A stretch of DNA of 64,000 nucleotides from Pelecanus crispus. Its lineage: Eukaryota > Chordata > Aves > Pelecaniformes > Pelecanidae. The notes under the pieces were generated by a model. That model saw only the letters and a list, made by a program, of their open reading frames with translations, did not search any database and was not told where the DNA came from. Numbering within the stretch: position 1 is the first letter of the stretch; every line of letters begins with the position of its first letter. Location: the NCBI RefSeq assembly GCF_030463565.1, contig NC_134653.1, forward strand, positions 36,331,150 to 36,395,149, read 5' to 3'. This document shows positions 22,771 through 31,444 of this stretch, piece after piece. A program made the position numbers and the translations under genes.

Positions 22771-23546
22771 TTTTAGGTGAAACTAGGATTTTTGGTTGAG
22801 GTCATCCTTTTAGTTTAAGTCGTTTGGTCTTTTAAGATCCCTTTCAAGATTGGATGAGTCAAACATACTTCTTCCCTTCAGACTAAAGGGAAAATGAAAG
22901 ACCTGTCCTGTCCCTTCCCTTACTGTAGCCTCTATTCCTGTCTTTCCCTCCCACTTTCATCTTGTAAGCCATCTGGATTTCTGTGTTGGGACAGTCAAAA
23001 CAAACACTAGTATCTGTGGGTGTTTCCTGCTCCTGATAAACAACAAAAGTCTTTCTTGGTGGTCTATCATTGGATTTCAAATCCACCAGTGATGAGATGC
23101 TGACGTTCATGTAGTTTTAAGATGTATTTGAAAGCTTCTCTCAAGTGACTGTTTCTTTTCCTGGAAGGATGTGCTGAGAGCAGAGGGGAGCTCTTGCTCA
23201 CCTTACACCACTGGCCAGGTACGCATGGCTGGTGTCTGTTTGCAAATACCCTGCTACTGTATGGAGTTTTTTAAAAAATCCAATTGTATAGAAGACAATA
23301 CCGTTTATTGTTCATTTTGAAGATAAGAACTTAAAAGAACCCGGTGTTTTGAAAATATGAAATCAGATGTAAAAAGAAAGCTTTCCTCTAAGAAACTAAA
23401 AAGGAATATGAAACTTCCTATGAAATCTAAATGAGTGTTGGTGCTCACTGCTGTAGGCGAGGAACATTAGACACGAAACAGCTGAGTTTCAGAAAGTGTC
23501 ACTGTTTTCTAGGGAACAGTATTTAATGAGTTTCTTTGTTTTACAG

Positions 23547-23658
23547 GCTTATAAGTGGCAATTCTGTTGAAGAGAGGCTGTTGAAAAAAGGTATTAAACA
23601 TTTAATTCAAGAAGTGGCTGCTCACGGAGATGATTGTTCAACAGACCTTTTAACTCAG
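23547..23658 (+). CDS. EP400-A exon 20 (end of C-lobe)
   Basis: LISGNSVEERLLKKGIKHL, then IQEVAAHGDD. It is the S-EE-LL-K helix after motif VI, matching LVSGNSIEEKLLKNG of human EP400. Confidence 0.87.
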
Positions 23659-24073
23659 GTACTGTAACATCAAGAATGTGAGCAGTTCTCTAATGATATG
23701 TAAAAAACAAGTGCTTTACTAGATCAGAGGCAGAATTTTAAACATCATCTAGTTTTATATTTCAGACTTCTTTGGGGGCCAGTGGTATGTGATCACAGTT
23801 AAAATCAGTAAAAAACCTGAATTGTTAGCTTGTATAGAGAATCAGAAGATAAAAATATCTAGAAAGAAAACTCTGTTCCAATGATAATTTTACACTCCTT
23901 TTGCCATTGTTTTAATCAAACGAAACCAACATCTGCAGCAGAAGGTGTCAGATATGTCTGTAATCTGACTTTTCTAAACTCAATTTTAGGATGATTAAAA
24001 AACTTTTGACATCATACATTGTCTTATCAAATACTTGAAAACTTGTTTCCATAAGGTTCTTTGCTCTGCATAG

Positions 24074-24208
24074 GGAAAAGAGGATTCCAGAAAGTTTACA
24101 GAAGAGACACGATCTGAGATAAGAGATGACATAGATTCAGAGTGGTATGATTCAAGAAATACTGTGGTTCCTTCACAGCTAGAACAGCTGGCTAGCTTTG
24201 TAGATGAG
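24074..24208 (+). CDS. EP400-A exon 21 (acidic post-C-lobe segment)
   Basis: KEDSRKFTEETRSEIRDDID, then PSQLEQLASFVDE, matching PSQLEELADFMEQ of human EP400. The part of the human protein before it (EEFVVLSQEP region) has no counterpart that I found. Confidence 0.78.
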
Positions 24209-24971
24209 GTATGACAATTTCTCTTGGTTTATCTAAAGCTTTAGAAATATTTGAAATTTACTTTCCTGTGCAACAATCAAATGGCTTTCATAAAGTACCT
24301 TATTTCCACTCTATTTACATCAAACTGTTTTGTGCACACTTAAATATTGAAACAAGCCTGGGACATAATTGGAGCTTGTTGATAGATCTATTCAGGTACT
24401 GAAACATTTAAGTCACCAAATGTTCTCCTGAGGATCATGAAGTGCATTGGACTAAACTGTATCTTGTGGTATAAAACTGTTTTACAGTCCTGTGCTTTGC
24501 CAGATCCTTGTCTTTTTTCTTAAAGCCCTTGGATCTGTTTCTTAACCACAAAACGACTATTCTTAGTGTTCCCTGAGCTCTGTCAGATTCTGATTGTCCC
24601 CTTTTCCCTTTGGCTACTTGTGTAGAACCCAGGTAGCGGCCTGCTTACTAACAACCAGTCAAGAGTGTGCATAATAACTCAGATGGCATGCTCATTTTTT
24701 TTTTTAGTTAGGAAAATGGAAGACAGTAGTTGGAGCCTATTCTTAGTGACACTGGTGGGATGTGAGCAGACTAGCTAGGGACCAGAATGTCAGATTTCTT
24801 GGTCCTTAGATCTCTTTTCTACCTTAATTATGGTACCATTATTTGCAACCGCAATAAATACATTTATTTTTCTGCTTGTTTTTCTGCTTGTTTTTAAATC
24901 ACTGGTTATTTATGTGTTTCTAATTCAAAAGCTAAGTAACTAGCAATGTACCAAAATGTATTTCTGAACAG

Positions 24972-25055
24972 CTTAAGCCAATTGAAAAGTATGCGTTGAA
25001 TTTCTTGGAATTGTTTCATACTTTGAATGATCAGAAAAGCCAGAAAGTCAACAAG
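24972..25055 (+). CDS. EP400-A exon 22
   Basis: LKPIEKYALNFLELFHTL against human LTPIEKYALNYLELFHTS; strongly conserved. Confidence 0.87.
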
Positions 25056-25427
25056 GTAAGTGACTAGATTTCATTTTCTAAGTAATTAATACAAACAAAA
25101 TAGAAACCCTCAGCTGTTGTTAGATTTTATTTTTTGTTTATTTATTTGGGGTTTTTTGTTTGTTTTTTGTTTATGAGCACTGAAAGTTTGCTTGAAATGG
25201 TCGTGGTCTAAAAACCCATTGGCTCCTAATTAACAGGTAGACATATTTCCCTTTCTCTTTACTGGTACGAGGGCCTTACCCAAGAGTGAAAACTCAGTTT
25301 AACAAACTTTGCTATGACTGTAGGCTTATAAAAGGTGAGACTCAAATCAGTGGCAATTTACTGCTGTTAGCATATTTATTGTGAAAAGCGGTAATATTTT
25401 AAAGTGTACAAATTTTCTTCCTAAAAG

Positions 25428-25556
25428 GAGTTAAAAACTGCAAATATAAAATGGGAATATCAGTGTGCCAAGGAGCTGGAAAAGGCAGAAGAAAAATTTC
25501 AGCAGGAAGTGAAAGAGGAACTCTTAACCTATACCAGACAAGATGCTTATAACATG
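25428..25556 (+). CDS. EP400-A exon 23 (coiled-coil-like helix)
   Basis: KWEYQCAKELEKAEEKFQQE, then ELLTYTRQDAYNM, matching ELLTYTREDAYSM of human EP400. Confidence 0.87.
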
Positions 25557-25997
25557 GTAACATGAAGGGATCTCCAAGCCCCTGCTTTTCGAAGAACTTG
25601 CATATTGTGGCTATGAACGATGTACTGAAGTATGTCTGTTGGGTTTGTATTGCGCTGGTCAGGTGCCCTTGCACGAGTATTGTGCTCTTGAAATTGAAGC
25701 TGTCACTCTGTGGATACTTTTAATTCTGTAGAGTAGCAAGCTGCCTCTTAGCAGGAGGACTTGTCACTTTGTAGGTGGACTTGGAATTGCACAGTTATCT
25801 ACCAAGGTGGTAATAACTGAAGGAAGAGACTGAGAAAAGTATGCTGCCTTTTGAAAATTAAGATGAATTCCTTAAGATATTTTTTTTTTCTAACTATTTT
25901 TCATTATAGTTATTGCAAGCATGCTTATGTTTCTAAATGCTGGGTTCTGGGCTGGATGATGTATTGAGGTATCAAAAATTCCTTGTTTCTCACACAG

Positions 25998-26042
25998 GAA
26001 TTTGTCTGTGAAGGCCCAGATGGAGAAATAGAAATAATGCCT
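25998..26042 (+). CDS. EP400-A exon 24
   Basis: 45 bp, EFVCEGPDGEIEIMP against human EYVYEDVDGQTEVMP; phase 0 at both ends. Confidence 0.83.
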
Positions 26043-26165
26043 GTAAGTCAGTAGCCCTTATTTCATCTGAATGAAACCTTACCTAAAACGCTTAAATTAA
26101 TGGCAAACTATGGGTTGGTTGTTGTTCTTGATGTTTTGTGTTGTTTTTTGGGGTTTTTTTTTAAG

Positions 26166-26319
26166 CTTTGGACTCCCCCTGTTGTACCTGAGAATCACGA
26201 TGACATCTACACAGATTCTGTTACGTGTCTGATGTATAGTAGTACCCCGATTCCAGAGTCTAAGCTTCCACCTCTGTTCGTCGGGAGGGCGCGTAAGCGG
26301 CAGAGAACAGATCTGTCCT
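26166..26319 (+). CDS. EP400-A exon 25
   Basis: LWTPPVVPENHDDIYTDSV, then CLMYSSTPIPESKLPPLFV. It matches the conserved human segment DIYLDSVMCLMYEATPIPEA. Confidence 0.87.
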
Positions 26320-26829
26320 GTAAGTTGGATTCAAAATACATGGGAAGGTGCGGTAACGTTTTTGTGTGAAGCAATATGCAAACTCTTTTGCAAGAATCTC
26401 GTTCAGTTTGTGTTTAAAAATTTAGGCATGCATGTACCATTATCTCTGTTAAGCTTGAAATCGCTCAGCAAAATGATTGAATATAGAGTGAGAGAAGAGG
26501 GAGTGCGCTGTGAAAACTTGCTCTTGTCCTTACAAATTAGAAGAATACAGGTGGATTAAATGAGCAGGAGTAAAGCAATGAGACTACTGTGCGTCCATCT
26601 GATCTGTTTTTAAGCTTATTTTCGTAGTGAAGCAAGAAGCTGTTTAAAAATGACTGATCAAGTCAAACACTGTACCAGGGGACCATAGGTTGAGGGTAAG
26701 TGCATTCAGAGAAGTACTGCAGAAGGCTTATCGTCAGTCAGATGATTTGCAGCAATCAATTTTCTGTCATGACCTTGTTGCACAAAGTTCCTTTCTCACT
26801 GGAGAGAACAACTTTTTCCTGTCAATTAG

Positions 26830-27070
26830 CTTCAGGTGAGAGAAAGAAGCGTTGCCATAGAAGGACAGCTGTTCCTCCACCTTCACTTTTCAATCAAGTG
26901 ACTCAAGAATATTGAAAACACGACGGAAGAGCAAAGCTCGGAAGACCCTCCTCTGGGTAAAACAGCAAACCTCTTTTGCGAGATCTTCGTCACCTCCCAT
27001 CGAGTCAGCGGCTGACACTGGGCAAGATAGTGCTGCGTGGCTAATTGCTGAAGACTTGGCACTGTTAAAA
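26830..27070 (+). CDS. EP400-A exon 26 with 1-bp frameshift
   Basis: Opens ASGERKKRCHRRTAVPPPSL in frame, then after NQVTQ the frame shifts. A TGA appears at 26913-26915, while the homologous reading (LKTRRKSKARKTLL, then GQDSAAWLIAEDLALLK) continues one frame over. The exon is 241 bp where phase demands 242. Confidence 0.8.
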
Positions 27071-27232
27071 GTAAGCTGGTACTTAGTTTTTATGGATTTC
27101 AAAAGCGTTTTACTTGCAAGTTTATGACAGCATCTATAGACCTTGATTAATACAGGATTATACGTGCTTGCGCACACAAGAAAAGCATTTAATTGAAACG
27201 TTACACTGGTTTGATTTCTCTCTGCCTCCTAG

Positions 27233-27403
27233 GCGGTGAAAGAGTTACGGGCACTTCCTTTAAACCTTGCTATTGTGTCACCAGCATGGACAGCAAACTG
27301 GGACTTCGTCAGCGATGTCGTTAACTCTTGTAGCTGTGTTCATCGCTCCCCAAAGCAATGCCAAAATCATTACCTAAAAGCATTTGCAGGTCCAGAAGGA
27401 AAG
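27233..27403 (+). CDS. EP400-A exon 27 (SANT/Myb-like)
   Basis: PLNLAIVSPAWTANWDFVSD, then VVNSCSCVHRSPKQCQNHY. Matches NWDLVSDVVNSCSRIYRSSK of human EP400, the SANT-like domain. Confidence 0.88.
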
Positions 27404-27885
27404 GTGAGTTCAAGTTGAAATCTGCATTACATTGTGAAGACTTGGGGTTTTTTGGGTTTTGGGGGTTTTTTTTGTTTGGGTTTTTTTTTTTAATTCCTCA
27501 TTGCTGTTAGTGGACTACACGAGTGTTTAGTACGCAGAATTGTAACTGTATTTTAGAATTTTGAATGGCTTGGTATACAAGCAAATGCTAGTAAATATCT
27601 TCCCCTGTCAGTGTGACTGCTATATGTTATATTTATGATAGTTTCCATACACTTAAGAACATGAACTTCCCCAGTGCTGTGACAATGATATGATCTTGGA
27701 TGTATCACTTTGCACTATCAGTATATCAAAAATAAGGAAGGGGAGCTATTTATTTTAACTTTTATTTAAGTGGCAGGATATGAATTGTCTTCAGTCAAGA
27801 CTATTGTGAACTATGATTTTTGAGACAGGGCATTTAACGACTACTTATTTTTGGTACCTAAGCCTTCAATTTCTATTTATTCCAG

Positions 27886-28022
27886 AACATGGGTGGTTAT
27901 CCTCTTCATGTTAGACAAGCCTATGCTAGAGACCAGAATTCTGAGCGTACTCATATCTATATGAATCACTTTGAGTCGATGACAATGACTGCTAGAAGAA
28001 GAAGCTCCTCAAATAGGTTCCT
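27886..28022 (+). CDS. EP400-A exon 28
   Basis: YARDQNSERTHIYMNHFESM, then TMTARRRSS, against human YAQDENATHTQLYTSHFDLM; a clear but diverged homologue. Confidence 0.8.
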
Positions 28023-28114
28023 GTAAGTTTACTTCTACTGTCAATGATAATTTTTCCCAGATTTAACCTTTAAAGAATTTGGTGGCCTGATTGGTGAATT
28101 TTTTTTCTCTTAAG

Positions 28115-28159
28115 CATGAACGTATTTCACAGTGACATTTCTCGTGATGAGCTTCAGCC
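28115..28159 (+). CDS. EP400-A exon 29
   Basis: 45 bp, MNVFHSDISRDELQ, aligned to GMNPFQKNPKHASVL by position. The donor CCG/TAAGT reads as GTAAGT shifted by one base, and the phase fits. Confidence 0.6.
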
Positions 28160-28486
28160 GTAAGTTAAAGGAGTGCAGGTACTGTCAAAGAATCAAACCT
28201 GTGCTTGTGCTGTTGTAAAGGAAAGTTTGAAGTGCTTCAGTATTGTTCCATGTGACATACAAGGAAGGTCAGCCCAGGCTTTCCTCAACTCCTTTTCTCA
28301 GGTCTAACAATACAGCCATCATATTTCTAGATAAAGAAGTGGCTGGAGTTCCCTGCCAATCCCCAGCTTTGTCGAATCTTAATGGCAGAGTCCTCTCACA
28401 GAATTTTAAAACTCTGTTAAAATGTCATGAATATTAAAATAGTTGCATAAAATTAAGTTAGCTTAAGCTACTTCATTTACTTTCAG

Positions 28487-28565
28487 TGCAGGCAACTATG
28501 ACAATTTACTACCTGTGTCTGAAGTTGTTTCCATCTGTGCAGAGCCTATGACGATGCAGGAAAAG
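28487..28565 (+). CDS. EP400-A exon 30
   Basis: AGNYDNLLPVSEVVSICAEP against human SGINYDKPLPPIQVASLRAE. The donor GTCCGT is weak. Confidence 0.62.
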
Positions 28566-29089
28566 GTCCGTTCGTTTTTTCCAGGTGAATTCCATTCTGT
28601 ACATTGTTTTCAATTCTTTTCAGTGTCAAGTACTTTTTAATTACTTTTTTTCCTGTATAAACAATGGGAAAGGCTGGGAATAAGGAAAAATTACCAGGGT
28701 TTTTGGAAGACTGAAAATTGTTCGGTATGGGTTTTGACTGCCAAAGTCCCCCTTACCAGTGCATTAAAGCTATCAGCTATTATAGCTATTATATAGCTAT
28801 AAGTTGTCCATTCCAGATCTATTCCCTTACTGTATTGTGGTTGTCTCATTTTTTGGCATTTTAGCCATGTCAGAAGCAGGCAACCATGACACCTAATAAC
28901 TTTTTGCCAAGTCAGAATTTTCTGTCGCAAGTATTGGTATAGACAATTAGGAATTCATTTCAGGATAAATGTTTACGTGACTTCATGGCAACAGTCCCGT
29001 TTTCATTCTATTAGGAATTAAAACAATTAAAAAGAAACCTATTGCTGCGATTTCTGCCCCCTGCCCTTCCTCTGCTTCTGTTGTCATAG

Positions 29090-29209
29090 GTGTTGGCTGA
29101 AGAACAAACAGCTCCACAACCGCAGGAGCAACAGTCTGGTCAGAAGCAAGAAGAGGAACAAACAGCGGAGCATATCCAAACCCAGTGCCAACCACAGGGG
29201 GAAACACAG
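29090..29209 (+). CDS. EP400-A exon 31 (Gln/Glu-rich)
   Basis: LAEEQTAPQPQEQQSGQKQE, phase 0 at both ends. It corresponds in position to the Gln/Pro-rich start of the EP400 C-terminal region. Confidence 0.6.
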
Positions 29210-29752
29210 GTGAGAAGCAAAAACACAATTTGCCACGTGGGGTGTGAATTCGGTTCGCTCCTGCAGTTGCAGGCAGAGAAATACATTCCTCGCGGCTAAA
29301 TGAGCCTGTAAGCCCAGATTCGTGTGTGCTTACGGCATCTGTTTTGACTTCACTGCGTGTAGGACTCTCAGCAACTCTGGAGAATCGGGACTGAGTAACA
29401 GGAACATTTTGTTTTATGTGGGCTGAGGTGAATGGGCTTAAATGTTACCAGAACCACGGTCTTGTTGTTCAAGGATGTAAGAATAGTATTCAAAGAATAA
29501 TTATAGACAAGCTCCTTCTTCAAGATAGAGAATTTTGGGCTTCATCCCAGAATGGGTTTGATGATGCTGAAAAAGGAATTCCATATATAGAGAGGAACAA
29601 ATGTCATTTTATGGTACTAATATAATTGTACCTGTTCAATGTATTTACCTCCCTCCTTGGAACAATTTCTTAAACCCTCACGCCCTCTTTTGCAATCGCT
29701 TTAGAACATTTGTAAGTGTTAAAAATACAAGTTTACTTTACGGCACTTTCAG

Positions 29753-29949
29753 GCTTCGGGACGTAGGCTCTCTCCAGCCGTAGCTGCGTTGCAGCAGGTG
29801 CCCGCCGTGCCCCCCATTCCAGCACAGCCCGTGCCCACAACCACCTGCCAGTTTTTTCAACCAGAAGCATTTGACAGCATCAGTTGTAACCATCGCTCTG
29901 ATGACAACTGTGCAGATAGAGGTGCTTTTGATGACTCTGTTTCTATCAG
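29753..29949 (+). CDS. EP400-A exon 32 (Pro/Val-rich, then unique)
   Basis: AALQQVPAVPPIPAQPVPTT resembles a Pro/Gln linker. The rest (FFQPEAFDSISCN, then DDNCADRGAFDD) matches nothing I know in EP400. Confidence 0.5.
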
Positions 29950-30258
29950 GTAAAGTTTTACTTTTTATTTGCAGTTCCCATTTTTGCTATAGAAAATAAA
30001 TCTTCCGATCTGTAACGCATTGCTCACTTTAAAATTTATTGATGAGTGAAAATCATGGGAGAGTAGTCTTTCAGTAGGTCCTTTCCTCTTTAGAATATCT
30101 CCCCAGATGCTGCATTATTTAAGTGTAATTAATTATCATTAAATAGAATTTTTTAAACACTGTCATCTTTGCATACTCTGTCACTTCCTTTCAGTTTTCT
30201 CTCAAAGTTTTCCCCCTATACTTGTAGCTAGTAACCAATATTCACCTATAATTTTTAG

Positions 30259-30436
30259 ACTTAGTCACAAAAAGTTCCAGGAACCAAGTCCTGACCATCA
30301 GACCACAGTGGCTTCTTTGTCACAGCCGAAATCCATACGGAAGTTATCCCTGTGGCAGAGTGCAGGTGTTATGTCAACCTCTGGAAAGCAGAGCTTACGT
30401 ACAAGCTGGATTCAGTGTGCGCCACATCTTCGGTAG
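30259..30436 (+). CDS. EP400-A terminal exon, novel C-terminus
   Basis: In phase with 29949. SHKKFQEPSPDHQTTVASL, ending SWIQCAPHLR then TAG at 30434-30436. No similarity to EP400 recognised. It replaces the roughly thousand-residue Gln/Thr-rich tail of EP400. Confidence 0.45.
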
Positions 30437-31149
30437 TCGATGTTAGAAGCAGTGCAATGTCTGCTTTGTAAATGAGAACCGAATGTCGTTCTTTAGCAGG
30501 TAGAAGTTATATTTTTATTGCTAAACTATTCGCCAGGGTTTTTTTGGGCAGTATTTTATTGTAATCAAGAGTAGCATGAGGTTGCTTTTTTCTTTCTCCC
30601 TTTGCATCAGAGAATTGTAGAATCGTTTAGATTGGAAAAGACCTTTAAGATTGAGTCCCACCGTTAGGCTGGCACTGCCAAGTCCACCGCTAAACCACGT
30701 CCCCGAGCACCGCGTCTCCACGTCTTTTAAACCCCTCCAGGGATGGGGACTCCACCACCTCTCTGGGCAGCCTGTTCCAGTGCCTGACTACCTTTTTGGT
30801 GAAGAAATTTCTCCTAATTTCCAACCTAAACCTCCCCTGGCGCAGCTTGAGGCCATTTCACCTCCTCCTATCGCTTGTTACTTGGGAGAAGAGCCCGACC
30901 CCCCCTCCCTGCCCCCTCCTGTCAGGGAGTTGTGGAGAGCGATCGGGTCTCCCCTCAGCCTCCCCTGAACCCCCCCAGCTCCCTCAGCCGCTCCCCACAA
31001 GCGCCGCAGGGGTTTTATTGCCCGTGCTCCCGGTACGCAGCGCCTAGGCAAGCTTTCCGTGCATTTTGACACGACACCCTGAAGAAAACAGTCAGCGCCG
31101 TTACCTGCCCGGGCAGAAATGACCCTTCGAAGGGCTCACTGCGCTCGCC
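30437..31149 (+). other. Gap between EP400-A stop and EP400 CpG island
   Basis: No gene. It is mostly a CR1 fragment (30608-31005). The first canonical AATAAA downstream of the EP400-A stop is at 31162-31167, right at the EP400-B promoter island. Confidence 0.7.
30608..31005 (-). mobile_element. CR1 LINE fragment
   Basis: Reverse-orientation CR1: starts with the complement of the 3' end (AGAATCGTTTAGATTGGAAA) and contains GGGATGGGGACTCCACCACC and TTTCTCCTAATTTCCAACCT. About 400 bp; the 5' limit is approximate. Confidence 0.92.
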
Positions 31150-31161
31150 TACCTGCGCTAC

Positions 31162-31167
31162 AATAAA
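31162..31167 (+). terminator. Candidate poly(A) signal for EP400-A
   Basis: AATAAA in CTACAATAAAAACTAG, the first canonical hexamer seen downstream of the EP400-A stop. Use is unproven. Confidence 0.3.
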
Positions 31168-31267
31168 AACTAGCTTTCTCCCCGAGTCTGGCTCCTGCGC
31201 GGGCGGTGCCCGGGGCCCGCGCTCCGGGTCCCCACAGGCAGCCGGGCCCGCGGCAGCGGGGCCGGGG

Positions 31268-31279
31268 CGCGCATGCGCG
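31268..31279 (+). promoter_or_regulatory. NRF1 binding site
   Basis: CGCGCATGCGCG, a full match to the YGCGCAYGCGCR consensus, about 165 bp before the exon 1 donor. Confidence 0.75.
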
Positions 31280-31444
31280 GGAGGCGGCGGCGCAGGCGCG
31301 GCGGGGCGGGGGCCGGCGCAGGCGCAGGCGCGCAGCGCGGCGCGGTTTGTCTCCTGCCGGCGCTGGTAGCGGCTGCCGCTCCGGCCGCCCCCCGCCCCCG
31401 CTTCCTGCCGGGAGCGAATGGAAAGTCCGGCCCCGGCGCCCGCG

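Larger units (their letters stand above)
7994..30436 (+). pseudogene. EP400-A: tandem EP400-like paralogue with two disabling lesions
   Basis: Diverged second copy of EP400, directly upstream of true EP400 on the same strand. Thirty-three candidate exons encode an HSA domain (9769-10865), SNF2 N-lobe (11446-15462), a shortened insertion (16477-20399), SNF2 C-lobe (20958-23658) and a SANT-like segment (26830-27403). Phases agree at every junction, and from ATG 7995 the frame is open for 806 codons to a TGA at 20179-20181. Exon 26830-27070 is one base short. Missing relative to EP400-B are coding exons 1-5, 6 (relic only), 10-13, 23 and 25; the rest of the EP400 C-terminus is also absent. Introns are retained, so it is not a retrocopy. 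It could be a dying gene, a truncated HSA plus N-lobe protein, or an intact gene with sequence errors; I favour a recent pseudogene or a truncated product. Confidence 0.75.

Noticed and set aside
7994-30436. EP400-A as a processed (retrotransposed) copy
   Set aside because: It keeps introns at the same positions and phases as EP400-B and has no poly-A tail.
7994-30436. EP400-A as an unmerged haplotype or assembly duplicate
   Set aside because: Coding identity is only about 76% by hand and introns do not resemble each other, far beyond allelic difference.
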